Positions 41,434-49,457 of a DNA stretch of 49,457 bases are shown here, one piece after another. This stretch comes from Kineosporia mesophila. Lineage in GTDB: Bacteria; Actinomycetota; Actinomycetes; Actinomycetales; Kineosporiaceae. The translations under genes were made by a program, and so were the position numbers. The number at the start of each line of letters is the position of its first letter. Position 1 is the first letter of the stretch. The stretch spans positions 1 to 49,457 of the forward strand of contig NZ_JAJOMA010000038.1 of the NCBI RefSeq assembly GCF_021129235.1. The letters are read 5' to 3'. A model generated the notes under the pieces. It was not told the origin of the DNA. It worked only from the letters and a program-made list of their open reading frames with translations, and did no database searches.

Positions 41434-41820
41434 TCAGACCAGCGGGGTGAAGAAGAAGGTCTCGCGCTCGCGGAACCGGTTCTCCCCGTCCAGGACGAAG
41501 AAGTCGGCGAACTCGATGTCGACGTCCTGGCCGTCCCGCAGTAATCCGGCGAAGCGGCCCCGCACCGCCACGCTGCCTCCCGGACCCGCCAGCGCGTCCG
41601 AGATCGTGTGCCGGCCGCTGACGATCACCCGGTCGTCCCGGTAGAAGCGCTCCAGTTCGGCCCGCCCCCGGAACGGCGGGTAGCCCGGGCGGCGATAGAC
41701 GGCGTCGGGTGCGAAGAGCTCAAGGAGCGAGCCGACGTCGTCGGCGTCCACCTGCTCGTAGTACCGGGCCACCTGCGCCAGGGCCATCTGGGCCATCTGG
41801 GCCAGTACCTGCGCGCTCAC
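41434..41820 (-). CDS. SnoaL-like (NTF2-fold) protein
   Basis: 128 residues. The NTF2-like cone fold shows ARYYEQVDADDVGSLLELFA, PDAVYRRPGYPPFRGRAELE and a C-terminal sheet ending in FRERETFFFTPLV. Members are small cyclases, isomerases, hydroxylases or accessory proteins in natural-product pathways. GTG 41820 overlaps the SDR stop (GTGA), so the two are translated together. It probably performs a tailoring or accessory role in the NRPS pathway upstream; the reaction is not determined. Confidence 0.82.
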   Translation of the reverse strand: MSAQVLAQMAQMALAQVARYYEQVDADDVGSLLELFAPDAVYRRPGYPPFRGRAELERFYRDDRVIVSGRHTISDALAGPGGSVAVRGRFAGLLRDGQDVDIEFADFFVLDGENRFRERETFFFTPLV

Positions 41821-42560
41821 GCCCGGCCCCCGCTGCCGAAGGCCGATGTGGTGGCGCCGGCCACCTCACCGCCGTCGATCACCAGGTCCTGGCCGGTGAT
41901 GAACGCGGCCTCCTCCGAGGCCAGGTAGTGGAACGCCGCGGCGATCTCGGGCGGCATCGCGTGGCGCCGCGCCGGGATCCGGGCGTTGGTGTCGGCCAGC
42001 ATCTCGTCGGTGTACTCGGCCAGCTGCATCGGCGTCAGCACCGCCCCCGGGCTGACACAGTTCACCTGGACCACCGGACTCAGCTCCAGGGCGAACGTCT
42101 GGGTGAGCGAGATGATCCCGGCCTTGGTCGCGTTGTAGTCGGCGTAGTTCGGGTAGCCCCGCCGACCGTTCACCGACGCAGTGGCCAGCAGCCGCCCGTG
42201 GCCCGCCGCCGTCATCGGAGCCGCCGCGGCCACCCAGAGTGCCAGCACCCCGAGGAGATTCACGTCGATCACCCGGCGGGCCGTCTCCTCGGTCAGCTCC
42301 AGGACTCCGTGCCGCACCGAGATCCCGGCGTTCGCGATCGCCACGTCGAGGCCGCCCCGCTCATCCACCACCTCCCGGACCGCGGCGGTGACGGCGCCCC
42401 AGTCCGCGACGTCCACCTTCTTCCACACGGCCTGCGCCGGGGCCGGGCCGGCCGGCGGCTGGACGTCGAAATTGAACACCTGGTCACCCTGTTCGGCGAA
42501 ACGTTGCACGGTCGCCGCACCGATGCCGCTGGAGCCCCCACTGATGATCACTGTGCGCAT
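41817..42560 (-). CDS. Short-chain dehydrogenase/reductase
   Basis: 247 residues from ATG 42560 (AGGAG upstream; GTG 42563 also in frame). The Rossmann motif SGGSSGIGAATVQRFAEQG, then IANAGISV, catalytic Ser in LATASVNGRRG and the YNATKAG active-site Tyr/Lys are all present, plus the Ser-Pro-Gly after the fold (VNCVSPGAVLTPM). It is a classical SDR of FabG type, reducing or oxidising an alcohol/ketone. It lies ten bases after the hydroxylase and is coupled to the SnoaL-like gene, so it is a probable tailoring enzyme, perhaps on the hydroxylated amino-acid side chain. Confidence 0.92.
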   Translation of the reverse strand: MRTVIISGGSSGIGAATVQRFAEQGDQVFNFDVQPPAGPAPAQAVWKKVDVADWGAVTAAVREVVDERGGLDVAIANAGISVRHGVLELTEETARRVIDVNLLGVLALWVAAAAPMTAAGHGRLLATASVNGRRGYPNYADYNATKAGIISLTQTFALELSPVVQVNCVSPGAVLTPMQLAEYTDEMLADTNARIPARRHAMPPEIAAAFHYLASEEAAFITGQDLVIDGGEVAGATTSAFGSGGRA

Positions 42561-42570
42561 CACGTTCTCC

Positions 42571-43587
42571 TCAGAAGAGCACTCGGCTGCTGTTCACGTC
42601 CCGATAGGCCGCGGACCGGCGCAGGTCGCGGCTGACGATCATCCGCTTGAGCCAGCGGTCCGTGCCGTCGTAGCGGCTGTGGAAAGCCTGCCGGCCGTGT
42701 ACCGCCAGATAGTTGTCGACGATCACGAGGTCGCCCTGACCGACCGTCACGCTCTCGCGGACCCGCTCCAGCTCGTCCATCAGCGCGTCCAGCGCCCGCC
42801 CGGCGTTCCGGTCCTGGTCCACGCACTGCATGAACGGGCGGTCGACCCGCAGGTAGGGGTTCATCCGGTCGCCGAACAACACCGGTACCGGCCGGGGGTT
42901 CTCCTTCATCGCGATCGCCTGCGCCAGGGACGGATGGTCCGGGTCGATCAACCGCAACTGGCGGATGTGCTCGTCGTCGGGACGGATCAGGAACCGCGGC
43001 TGGGAAAGCATCTGCCGGTCCATCGGCTCCAGCTTGACGTCCCGCACACTGGCCACGAAAGTCGGTACCGCGTCCGGGTTCCGGATCCCGAACAGGATCA
43101 GGTAGTCGCAGCGCGCGGGATGGAACCCGTCCTCGGTGTGGAACTCCAGCATCGCGTCGCTGGAGTAGCCGTTCTGGAGCAGTTCGTCGCCCCGCACCGG
43201 CAGCAGGTTCTGCACCATCGCACCGGTCTGCAGGGTCGACCAGGTGAACGGGTCGCCCAGGGCCATCGCGCACATGGCCATGTACGTCTCGTGCGCTCTC
43301 GTGCTGGTCACCCCCAGTGCCTCGCGCCAGTGCCCGGGCGTGGCCCCCACCTGCGCGTCGTCCACCGGGAAGCCGTGGATGACGCAGACCGGCCCGGACT
43401 CGCTACGGCGGAAGCGGCGCAGGAACTCGTGCACGCCGGAGGGCAGCAGAGTGTCTGCCTGCCAGTTCTCCTCGTAGAATTCCGGGTCTTTCGGCGCGGC
43501 CCCGGACCGGGCCAGCGACTCGATCCCGGCGCGGATACCGTCGGCTTCCGGGCCGCTCAGCGTGTATTCGTTCAGCTTCGGATCCAT
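42571..43587 (-). CDS. Fe(II)/2-oxoglutarate amino-acid beta-hydroxylase, VioC/AsnO-like
   Basis: 338 residues. The iron ligands are His150 and Glu152 in EFHTEDGFHPARCDYL, a motif close to that of VioC, AsnO and the enduracididine hydroxylase MppO. The distal His297 is in NYLAVHGRQAF, with an Arg 14 residues on (RWLKR) for 2-oxoglutarate. Enzymes of this group hydroxylate the beta carbon of free Arg, Asn, enduracididine and related amino acids for NRPS use. Its gene follows the NRPS stop by 28 bases, so it most likely supplies or modifies a building block for this NRPS. The amino acid cannot be read by eye. Confidence 0.92.
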   Translation of the reverse strand: MDPKLNEYTLSGPEADGIRAGIESLARSGAAPKDPEFYEENWQADTLLPSGVHEFLRRFRRSESGPVCVIHGFPVDDAQVGATPGHWREALGVTSTRAHETYMAMCAMALGDPFTWSTLQTGAMVQNLLPVRGDELLQNGYSSDAMLEFHTEDGFHPARCDYLILFGIRNPDAVPTFVASVRDVKLEPMDRQMLSQPRFLIRPDDEHIRQLRLIDPDHPSLAQAIAMKENPRPVPVLFGDRMNPYLRVDRPFMQCVDQDRNAGRALDALMDELERVRESVTVGQGDLVIVDNYLAVHGRQAFHSRYDGTDRWLKRMIVSRDLRRSAAYRDVNSSRVLF

Positions 43588-43615
43588 GGCTCATCAGCCC
43601 CATCTCTCGAAATGA

Positions 43616-46600
43616 TCAGTACCGAAGGACCGCGTTCAGCTCGCGCGTGACCACCGTGAGGGGCCCGGGCGCGGTCATGTCCTCGTGCTCGCAGGCGACC
43701 CCGTGCTCCGTCACCGAACCGGTGACGTACGGCGCCCAGTCCGACGCGACGGGAGAATCCACGTCGCGTCCCTGCGTCGCCGTGAACAGGACGATGTCGC
43801 CGGTGAAACGGCCCGGGACGCCGGCCCCGACGATCCGGGCCTGCCGGGCCCCGGCCGCCGCCAGGGTGGCGGCGAGGTCCGGGCCCACCAGCAGCTCGCC
43901 GGTTCCCTCGCGGCCGATGAAGCCGGCCACCTGGCCGGGGGTCAGGTCGTCCGGGTCCTTCAGGTCGTCCGGGTGGCCGGGCGGGTACGCATCCATCAGC
44001 GCCAGGAGGGCGACCTGCGCGCCGTCGGCCTGGAGCCGGCACGCCACCAGGTGGGCCAGATTGCCTCCGAGCGACCAGCCGAGCAGGTGGTAGGGCCCTT
44101 CCGGCTGGATCGCGCGGATGCCGGACACGTATCGACCAACCATCTCCTCCAGCGTTACCTCTCCCGCCGCCGGGTCGTCCAGGGCCGGGTTCTGCAGACC
44201 GACGACCGGCCGTTCCTGCCCGATCTGCTGCACCAGACCCGAGTAGCACCAGGCCAGTCCCGTCACCGGATGGAAGCAGAACAGCGGCGGACGCGACCCG
44301 GAGCCTCCCAGCCGGACCACGGCGGGCAGGTGCTGCTCGTCCGCCGGGTTCCCGGACAGGATCCGGGCCACCCCTTCCACGGTGGGGTTCTGGAAGAGCG
44401 CCGGCAGGGAGATCACCCGCCCGGTCTGTTCCCGCACCCGGCCGGCCAGCCGGCTGGCCAGCAGCGAGTGACCGCCCAGATCGAAGAAGTTGTCCGACGG
44501 CGCGACGTCCGGCACCGCGAGCACCTCCCCGAAGAGTGCGCACAAGGTCGCCTCGAGCGGTGACCCCGGCCCCCGCGTGCCCCGGCCGGCCCGGGACACC
44601 CGGACCTCCGGGAGCCGTGAGCGCTCGAGTTTCCCGTTCGCCGTCATCGGCAGCCGCTCGAGCCGCTGGAAGAGGGACGGCACCATGTACGAGGGGAGCC
44701 GGGCCGTCAGGAAGGCCCGCAGCCGCTCGCTCCACGCACCGTCGTCGTTCCAGAACGGATCGGCCGGGTCGTGGCCGACGACATGACCGGCCAGCACCGC
44801 CGGGCCGGCCCCGGTCTGCACGGTGACCGCGGCCTGCCCGACCGCCTCGTGCTGTTCCAGCACCGCTTCGATCTCCGCCGGCTCGATCCGGTACCCGCGC
44901 ACCTTGACCTGGTCGTCGCCGCGGCCGGCGAACTCCAGCGTGCCGTCCGGGCGCCACCGGGCCAGGTCGCCGCTGCGGTACATCCGCGATCCCGGCTCAC
45001 CGTAAGGGCTGGCCACGAAGCGGCCGGCGCTGAGCCCGGCCCGTTCCAGGTAACCGCGCGAGACCCCGGCCCCGGTGATGTACAGCTCCCCCGCGACGCC
45101 CGGCAGCACCGGCCGCAGACGGTCGTCCAGGACCATCACCTGGGCGTTGCCGATCGGACCACCCAGAACGGCGGTCCGGTGCCCCCGCAACGGGCTGAAC
45201 AGGGTCTCCACGGTGCACTCGGTGGGGCCGTAGAAGTTGTACCCCTCCAGCCCGGGCGCCGCGTTGATCCGTGCCCACAGTGCGTCCGGGATCGCTTCCC
45301 CGCCGAGTGTCACCGAACTGAGCGAAGACCTCTCCTCCTCCAGCAGCCCGCAGCGGATCAGCTCCTGGAGGTAGGTGGGCGTGGTGTCGAGCGTGTCGAT
45401 CCGGTGCCGGACCACGTACCGGGCCGCGCGCGCCGGGTCGCGCCGGACCTCGTCCTCCAGCAGATGCAGTTCGTGACCGGCGATCATCCAGAGCAGTCCC
45501 ATCCAGGAACCGTCGAACGACAGCGACGCGGTGATGGCCGCCCGGACCCGCCCGCCGACGCGCTCCTCCTGTTCGGAGAACAGCGTCTCCTCGTGGGAGT
45601 GCAACAGGTTCAGCAGGTTCCGGTGCTCGACCACCACTGCCTTGGGCCGTCCCGTCGAGCCCGAGGTGTAGAGCACGTAGGCGGCCGACCGGGGATCGGG
45701 CGCGGTCCAGGCCTGGGTACCTGATGAGCGTTCAGGTTCAGGCGGACCACTCAGCATCACGACCTCGCCCCGCCCGTCAGCGGGCAGCAGGCCGGTCAGG
45801 TCCGGATGTGTGACCACGAACGTCGGCCGCGAGTCGTCCAGGAGCAGTTCGATGCGGTCGGTGGGGTAACCGATGTCGACCGGCACGAACGCCGCCCCCG
45901 CCCGCATCACGGCCAGCATCGTGCTGATCGACTCGATCGAACGCGGCAGCAGGATCGCCACCCGGTCCTCCGGACGCAGCCCCCGGGCCGTCAGCTCACC
46001 GGCCAGATCGCTCGCCGCCTCGTCGAGTTCCGCGAAGGTGGCGGTCTTCTCGCCCAGACGCACGGCAACGGTCGCCGGGGTGAGGGCCGCCTGGTGGCGG
46101 AAAACGTCGTCGACGCTGCGGGCCCCGGCGGGCCGGCCCGGCGGGGGGCCGGGCAGCGGGTTGACCCAGCGGCGGGCCACGGTCCGGGCCTCGTCCGCGT
46201 CGAGCACCTCGGCGTCGGTGAACGGCCGGTCCGGCGCATCGACCATCAGCTCGAGCATCCGCAGATAGAGGGCAGCCAGTCGCTCGACCGTCGACCGGTC
46301 GAAAAGATCCGTGGAGTAATCGATCCCGCCCGTGATCCCGGCCGTCCGGCCGCTCTCGTCGTGTGCCTGCCCGAGCCCCAGGAACAGGTCGACCTCGGCC
46401 AGGTTCATCTCGACCGGGTACTCGCCGGTGGCCGCCCCGCCGAACCGTGGGGTGGCCCCGTCCCGGTTCTGCAGCACCAGCATGGTCTGGAACAGGGGGT
46501 GGCGGGCGGTGGAACGTTCCGGGTTCAGCGCCTCCACCAGTCGCTCGAACGGCAGGTCCTGGTGGGCGTAGGCCTCCAGGAGGTTCTCCCGGACCCGGCC

Positions 46601-49457
46601 CAGCAGCTCGCGGAAGGACGGGTCCCCGGCGGTGTCGGTCCGGATCACCAGCGTGTTCACGAAGAACCCGACCAGGTCGTCCAGCTGCGCGTCGGTGCGC
46701 CCGGCGACCGCGGTGCCCACCGGGAGATCGGTGCCCGCGCCCAGCCGGGTCAGCGTCGCCGCCAGAGCGGTCTGCAGCACCATGAACAGCGTGGACTGCT
46801 CCGAGCGGGCCAGACCGGCCAGCCGCCGGGCCAGATCGGCCGGCACCTCGATCCCGACCGTGCCGCCGCGATGACCGGCCACCACCGGTCGCGGCCGGTC
46901 GACCGGTAGGTCCAGTTCGTCCGGCATCCCCTTCAGCCGATCCCGCCAGTAGGCGAGCTGCTCGGGCCCGACCGCCGAGAGCACCTCCCGCTGCCACAGC
47001 GCGTAGTCGGCGTACTGCACGGGCAGGTCGTCCCAGACCGGTGATGCGTCATCCTGCACTGCCGCGTAAGCGGTTTCGAGGTCTCGCAGCATCGGGCCGA
47101 GCGACCAGCCGTCACCGGCGATGTGGTGCACGACCAGCAGCAGAACACCGCCGTCACCGTTCTCGTCGGGCAGGTACCAGACCCGCAACGGCAGGTCCCC
47201 GGCCAGATCGAACGGTTCCCGGCTGAGCCGCCGGACCAGGGCGGGACGATCGCGGTCGGCCACCTCGGCCACCCGTACGGGAGGCTGGATCCGGTCGGCG
47301 TCCAGGACGTGCTGGTGGGCGACACCGCCCACGGATGGGAAGACGGTGCGCAGGCTCTCGTGACGGCGCAGGAGATGGTGCACGGCGGCGCCCAGCCGGT
47401 CCGGGTCCAGTCCCGGGCTCTCGACCCGGAGGGCGACGGGCATGGCGTAGAGGGCTTCCGGGCCCTCCCACTGCTGAAGGAACCACAACCGTTGCTGCGC
47501 GGACGACAGCGGCACGTCGCCGGCGCGTTCGGCGCGGCCCAGTACCGGCCGGCCCGGGTCCGCCGTGAGAACTGTGGAGAGGCTCGAAACCGTCGGGTGG
47601 CGAAACAGTTCCCGGATACCCACCTCCACGCCCAGCACCTCGCGGATCCGGGAGATCAGCCGGGTCGCCAGCAAGGAGTAGCCGCCCAGGGCGAAGAAGT
47701 TGTCGTGCACCCCGACCCGGTCGACGTCGAGTGCCTGGGCGAAGAGATGACAGAGCACCTCTTCCTGTGCGCTGCGGGGTCGTTCGGGAGCGGCCGGCAC
47801 CTCCTGGGCGGCCACCCCGGCGGGCCTGGTCCGGCCGGCCGGCAGATCACCGATGGCGAGCTCGACGTCGGCCGGACGCCCGCCCGGGGCGTCGGTCATC
47901 GCCTTCAGCAGCAGCACGAACCGGTCCGCCAGCCCCTGGGCCGTCGAGGGGTTGAACAGGTCGGTCGCGTACTCCAGCGTCAGGTCGAGTTCGTCACCGG
48001 CCTGCTCCAGGAAGAAGGTCAGATCGAACTTCGCGATGTGATGGGGAATCTCGTGCGGCTGGATCTGCAGGCCGGGCAACCGCATCCGGGCCGCCGTGTT
48101 GTTCTGGAGCACCAGCATGGTCTGGAACAACGGATGACGGGACGAGGAGCGCTCCGGGTTCAGCGCCTCCACCACCTGCTCGAACGGAACGTCCTGATGG
48201 TCATAGGCTTCCAGCGCGGTCTCCCGCACCCGGCCCAGGAGCTCCCGGAACGAGGGATCGCCACCGGTATCGGTGCGCAACACCAGCGTGTTCACGAAAA
48301 AGCCGACCAGATCGTCCAGTCGCGCATCCGTACGACCTGCGATCGCCGTTCCCACCGGCACGTCCGATCCGGCTCCCAGCCGGGTCAGCAGGGCCACCAG
48401 GCCGGTCTGCAACGCCATGAACAGCGTCGCGTGCTCCGAACGCGCCAGATCAAGCAGGTTTTCGTGCATCCGGGCGTCGAGCGTGACCCGGATCGTCGCG
48501 CCCCGGTGGCTCGCCTCGGCGGGCCGGGGACGGTCCGCCGGCAGATCGAGCTCGTCGGGCAGGCCGCTCAGCCGCTCCCGCCAGTAGGCGAGCTGGGACT
48601 GCCCCACCTCGTCCAGCAGGCGGCGCTGCCACAGGGTGTAGTCGGCGTACTGCACCGGCAGGTCGTTCCCGGCCGGAGTCCTGCCGTTCTGCGCTGCGGT
48701 GTAGGCCGTCTCGAGATCGCGCAGCAACGGGCCCAGTGACCAGCCGTCGCCGGCGATGTGGTGCATGACCAGCAGCAGCACCCCGCCGTCACCGCCCGGG
48801 CCGGGCAGGTACCAGACCCGCAGCGGCAGGTCTGCCGCCAGGTCGAACGCCTCCCGGGCCAGGGCGGCCAGCACGTCGTCGAGTTCGGCGGCCGGGGTGC
48901 GGCGCACCCGCACCGGTACATCGATCGCGTCCGGGGGCCGGATCTGCTGGAAGGTCTGCCCGTTCACCGCGGGAAAGAGCGTGCGCAGACTCTCGTGCCG
49001 GCGGACGACGTGGGTCACCGCCGTACCCAGAGCGGCCAGGTCGAGGACGCCGTCGATCCGCACGGCGACCGGGACGTTGTAGGTGGCGTCCGCGCCGTCC
49101 CACTGCTGGAGGAACCACAGCCGCTGCTGCGCGAACGACAACGGCACCGGACCGGACCCGGCATCACGACGAGACAGTGCCGGACGGTGCACGTCGTGCG
49201 AGAGCACAGCGTCCAGACCGGCCACGGTCGGCCGGCGGAACAGGTCGGGGATGCCCACCTCGACATCCAGGGCCGCCCTCACCCGGGAGATCAGCCGGGT
49301 GGCGAGCAGACTGTGCCCGCCGAGGGCGAAGAAGTCGTCGTCGATACCGATCCGGTCCAGGCCGAGCACCTGCGCGAACAACCCGCACAGCACGTCCTCG
49401 CGAGCCGTTCTCGGGCCCCGCGCCGACACCTGCGCCACCGGTGCAGGCAGGGCCCGG
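43616..49457 (-). CDS. Nonribosomal peptide synthetase, C-terminal part: (A)-T-C-T-C-A-T-TE
   Basis: At least 1,946 residues; the gene begins beyond the right edge, where RALPAP (the A10 end of an adenylation domain) is still visible. Numbering from the codon at 49438: T1 about 12-82 (FALGGHSLL), C1 95-535 ([10 protein letters not shown]), T2 555-625 (FALGGYSLL), C2 640-1085 ([10 protein letters not shown]), A 1105-1612 ([26 protein letters not shown]), T3 1622-1697 (FDLGGHSLL), TE 1715-1940 ([10 protein letters not shown], Ser1789; His about 1918). Both C domains look like LCL type ([13 protein letters not shown]). There is no A domain between C1 and T2. TE releases the product as acid or ring. 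The A specificity could not be assigned with confidence. Confidence 0.96.
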   Translation of the reverse strand, partial: RALPAPVAQVSARGPRTAREDVLCGLFAQVLGLDRIGIDDDFFALGGHSLLATRLISRVRAALDVEVGIPDLFRRPTVAGLDAVLSHDVHRPALSRRDAGSGPVPLSFAQQRLWFLQQWDGADATYNVPVAVRIDGVLDLAALGTAVTHVVRRHESLRTLFPAVNGQTFQQIRPPDAIDVPVRVRRTPAAELDDVLAALAREAFDLAADLPLRVWYLPGPGGDGGVLLLVMHHIAGDGWSLGPLLRDLETAYTAAQNGRTPAGNDLPVQYADYTLWQRRLLDEVGQSQLAYWRERLSGLPDELDLPADRPRPAEASHRGATIRVTLDARMHENLLDLARSEHATLFMALQTGLVALLTRLGAGSDVPVGTAIAGRTDARLDDLVGFFVNTLVLRTDTGGDPSFRELLGRVRETALEAYDHQDVPFEQVVEALNPERSSSRHPLFQTMLVLQNNTAARMRLPGLQIQPHEIPHHIAKFDLTFFLEQAGDELDLTLEYATDLFNPSTAQGLADRFVLLLKAMTDAPGGRPADVELAIGDLPAGRTRPAGVAAQEVPAAPERPRSAQEEVLCHLFAQALDVDRVGVHDNFFALGGYSLLATRLISRIREVLGVEVGIRELFRHPTVSSLSTVLTADPGRPVLGRAERAGDVPLSSAQQRLWFLQQWEGPEALYAMPVALRVESPGLDPDRLGAAVHHLLRRHESLRTVFPSVGGVAHQHVLDADRIQPPVRVAEVADRDRPALVRRLSREPFDLAGDLPLRVWYLPDENGDGGVLLLVVHHIAGDGWSLGPMLRDLETAYAAVQDDASPVWDDLPVQYADYALWQREVLSAVGPEQLAYWRDRLKGMPDELDLPVDRPRPVVAGHRGGTVGIEVPADLARRLAGLARSEQSTLFMVLQTALAATLTRLGAGTDLPVGTAVAGRTDAQLDDLVGFFVNTLVIRTDTAGDPSFRELLGRVRENLLEAYAHQDLPFERLVEALNPERSTARHPLFQTMLVLQNRDGATPRFGGAATGEYPVEMNLAEVDLFLGLGQAHDESGRTAGITGGIDYSTDLFDRSTVERLAALYLRMLELMVDAPDRPFTDAEVLDADEARTVARRWVNPLPGPPPGRPAGARSVDDVFRHQAALTPATVAVRLGEKTATFAELDEAASDLAGELTARGLRPEDRVAILLPRSIESISTMLAVMRAGAAFVPVDIGYPTDRIELLLDDSRPTFVVTHPDLTGLLPADGRGEVVMLSGPPEPERSSGTQAWTAPDPRSAAYVLYTSGSTGRPKAVVVEHRNLLNLLHSHEETLFSEQEERVGGRVRAAITASLSFDGSWMGLLWMIAGHELHLLEDEVRRDPARAARYVVRHRIDTLDTTPTYLQELIRCGLLEEERSSLSSVTLGGEAIPDALWARINAAPGLEGYNFYGPTECTVETLFSPLRGHRTAVLGGPIGNAQVMVLDDRLRPVLPGVAGELYITGAGVSRGYLERAGLSAGRFVASPYGEPGSRMYRSGDLARWRPDGTLEFAGRGDDQVKVRGYRIEPAEIEAVLEQHEAVGQAAVTVQTGAGPAVLAGHVVGHDPADPFWNDDGAWSERLRAFLTARLPSYMVPSLFQRLERLPMTANGKLERSRLPEVRVSRAGRGTRGPGSPLEATLCALFGEVLAVPDVAPSDNFFDLGGHSLLASRLAGRVREQTGRVISLPALFQNPTVEGVARILSGNPADEQHLPAVVRLGGSGSRPPLFCFHPVTGLAWCYSGLVQQIGQERPVVGLQNPALDDPAAGEVTLEEMVGRYVSGIRAIQPEGPYHLLGWSLGGNLAHLVACRLQADGAQVALLALMDAYPPGHPDDLKDPDDLTPGQVAGFIGREGTGELLVGPDLAATLAAAGARQARIVGAGVPGRFTGDIVLFTATQGRDVDSPVASDWAPYVTGSVTEHGVACEHEDMTAPGPLTVVTRELNAVLRY

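Noticed and set aside
1-49457. tRNA, rRNA, integrase or complete insertion sequence
   Set aside because: I found no tRNA-like cloverleaf ends, rRNA sequence, transposase or integrase motifs in reading both strands; a covariance-model search would be the decisive check.

Overview
The window is high-GC DNA (roughly 70% G+C, with long open frames on both strands) from an actinobacterium (Actinomycetota). The signs are an ECF sigma factor next to a CU044_5270-type membrane protein, NarL-type and DosS-type sensor kinases, a TPR-containing XRE regulator, GTG and TTG starts, GTGA stop/start overlaps, and several promoters whose -10 box lies six bases before the start codon. A member of Kineosporiaceae or a related family would fit, but the genus cannot be fixed from sequence alone. 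No rRNA, tRNA, CRISPR array, integrase or intact insertion sequence was seen.

Layout. Positions 1-2.4 kb: ECF sigma factor, its partner membrane protein and a sensor kinase cut by the window edge (minus strand). 2.4-8.6 kb: class A beta-lactamase, OafA-type acyltransferase with a C-terminal SGNH domain, PAP2 phosphatase, several small proteins and CsbD. 8.7-11.8 kb: secreted PL9-type pectate lyase with a very strong terminator, a BLUF photoreceptor and a ZIP metal transporter. 12-20.3 kb: a LacI regulator diverges from a sugar operon (binding protein, two permeases, GH2 enzyme, secreted Asp-box/CBM13 enzyme); two matching LacI-type palindromes lie between them. With the pectate lyase this suggests use of plant cell-wall polysaccharide side chains. 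20.2-25.3 kb: three small regulator/target sets (MFS exporter and NmrA-like reductase with an Rrf2 regulator; hydrolase and deaminase with a TetR regulator), each with visible inverted repeats, and an amidohydrolase remnant.

25.5-36.2 kb: AdhE; an amino-acid-type binding lipoprotein coupled to a small membrane protein; an XRE-TPR regulator; a TIR protein with about eight membrane helices; a 56-bp perfect palindrome followed by a hexanucleotide repeat; a DUF998-like membrane protein; a DosS/DosT-like kinase that keeps the haem-ligand histidine; and a PNPOx-like flavoprotein. AdhE, the DosS-like sensor and the PNPOx protein together suggest adaptation to low oxygen.

36.3-49.5 kb: DUF2264 protein, a 15-bp minisatellite, LLM-class oxidoreductase, AAA+ ATPase and a small TPR protein. 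The right end is a minus-strand biosynthetic operon: the last part of an NRPS ((A)-T-C-T-C-A-T-TE, with one C-T unit lacking an A domain), a VioC/AsnO-like Fe(II)/2-oxoglutarate amino-acid hydroxylase, an SDR and a SnoaL-like protein. This probably makes a nonribosomal peptide containing a hydroxylated amino acid. The most notable items are this NRPS operon, the TIR-multipass protein, and the palindrome with GTAC every nine bases.
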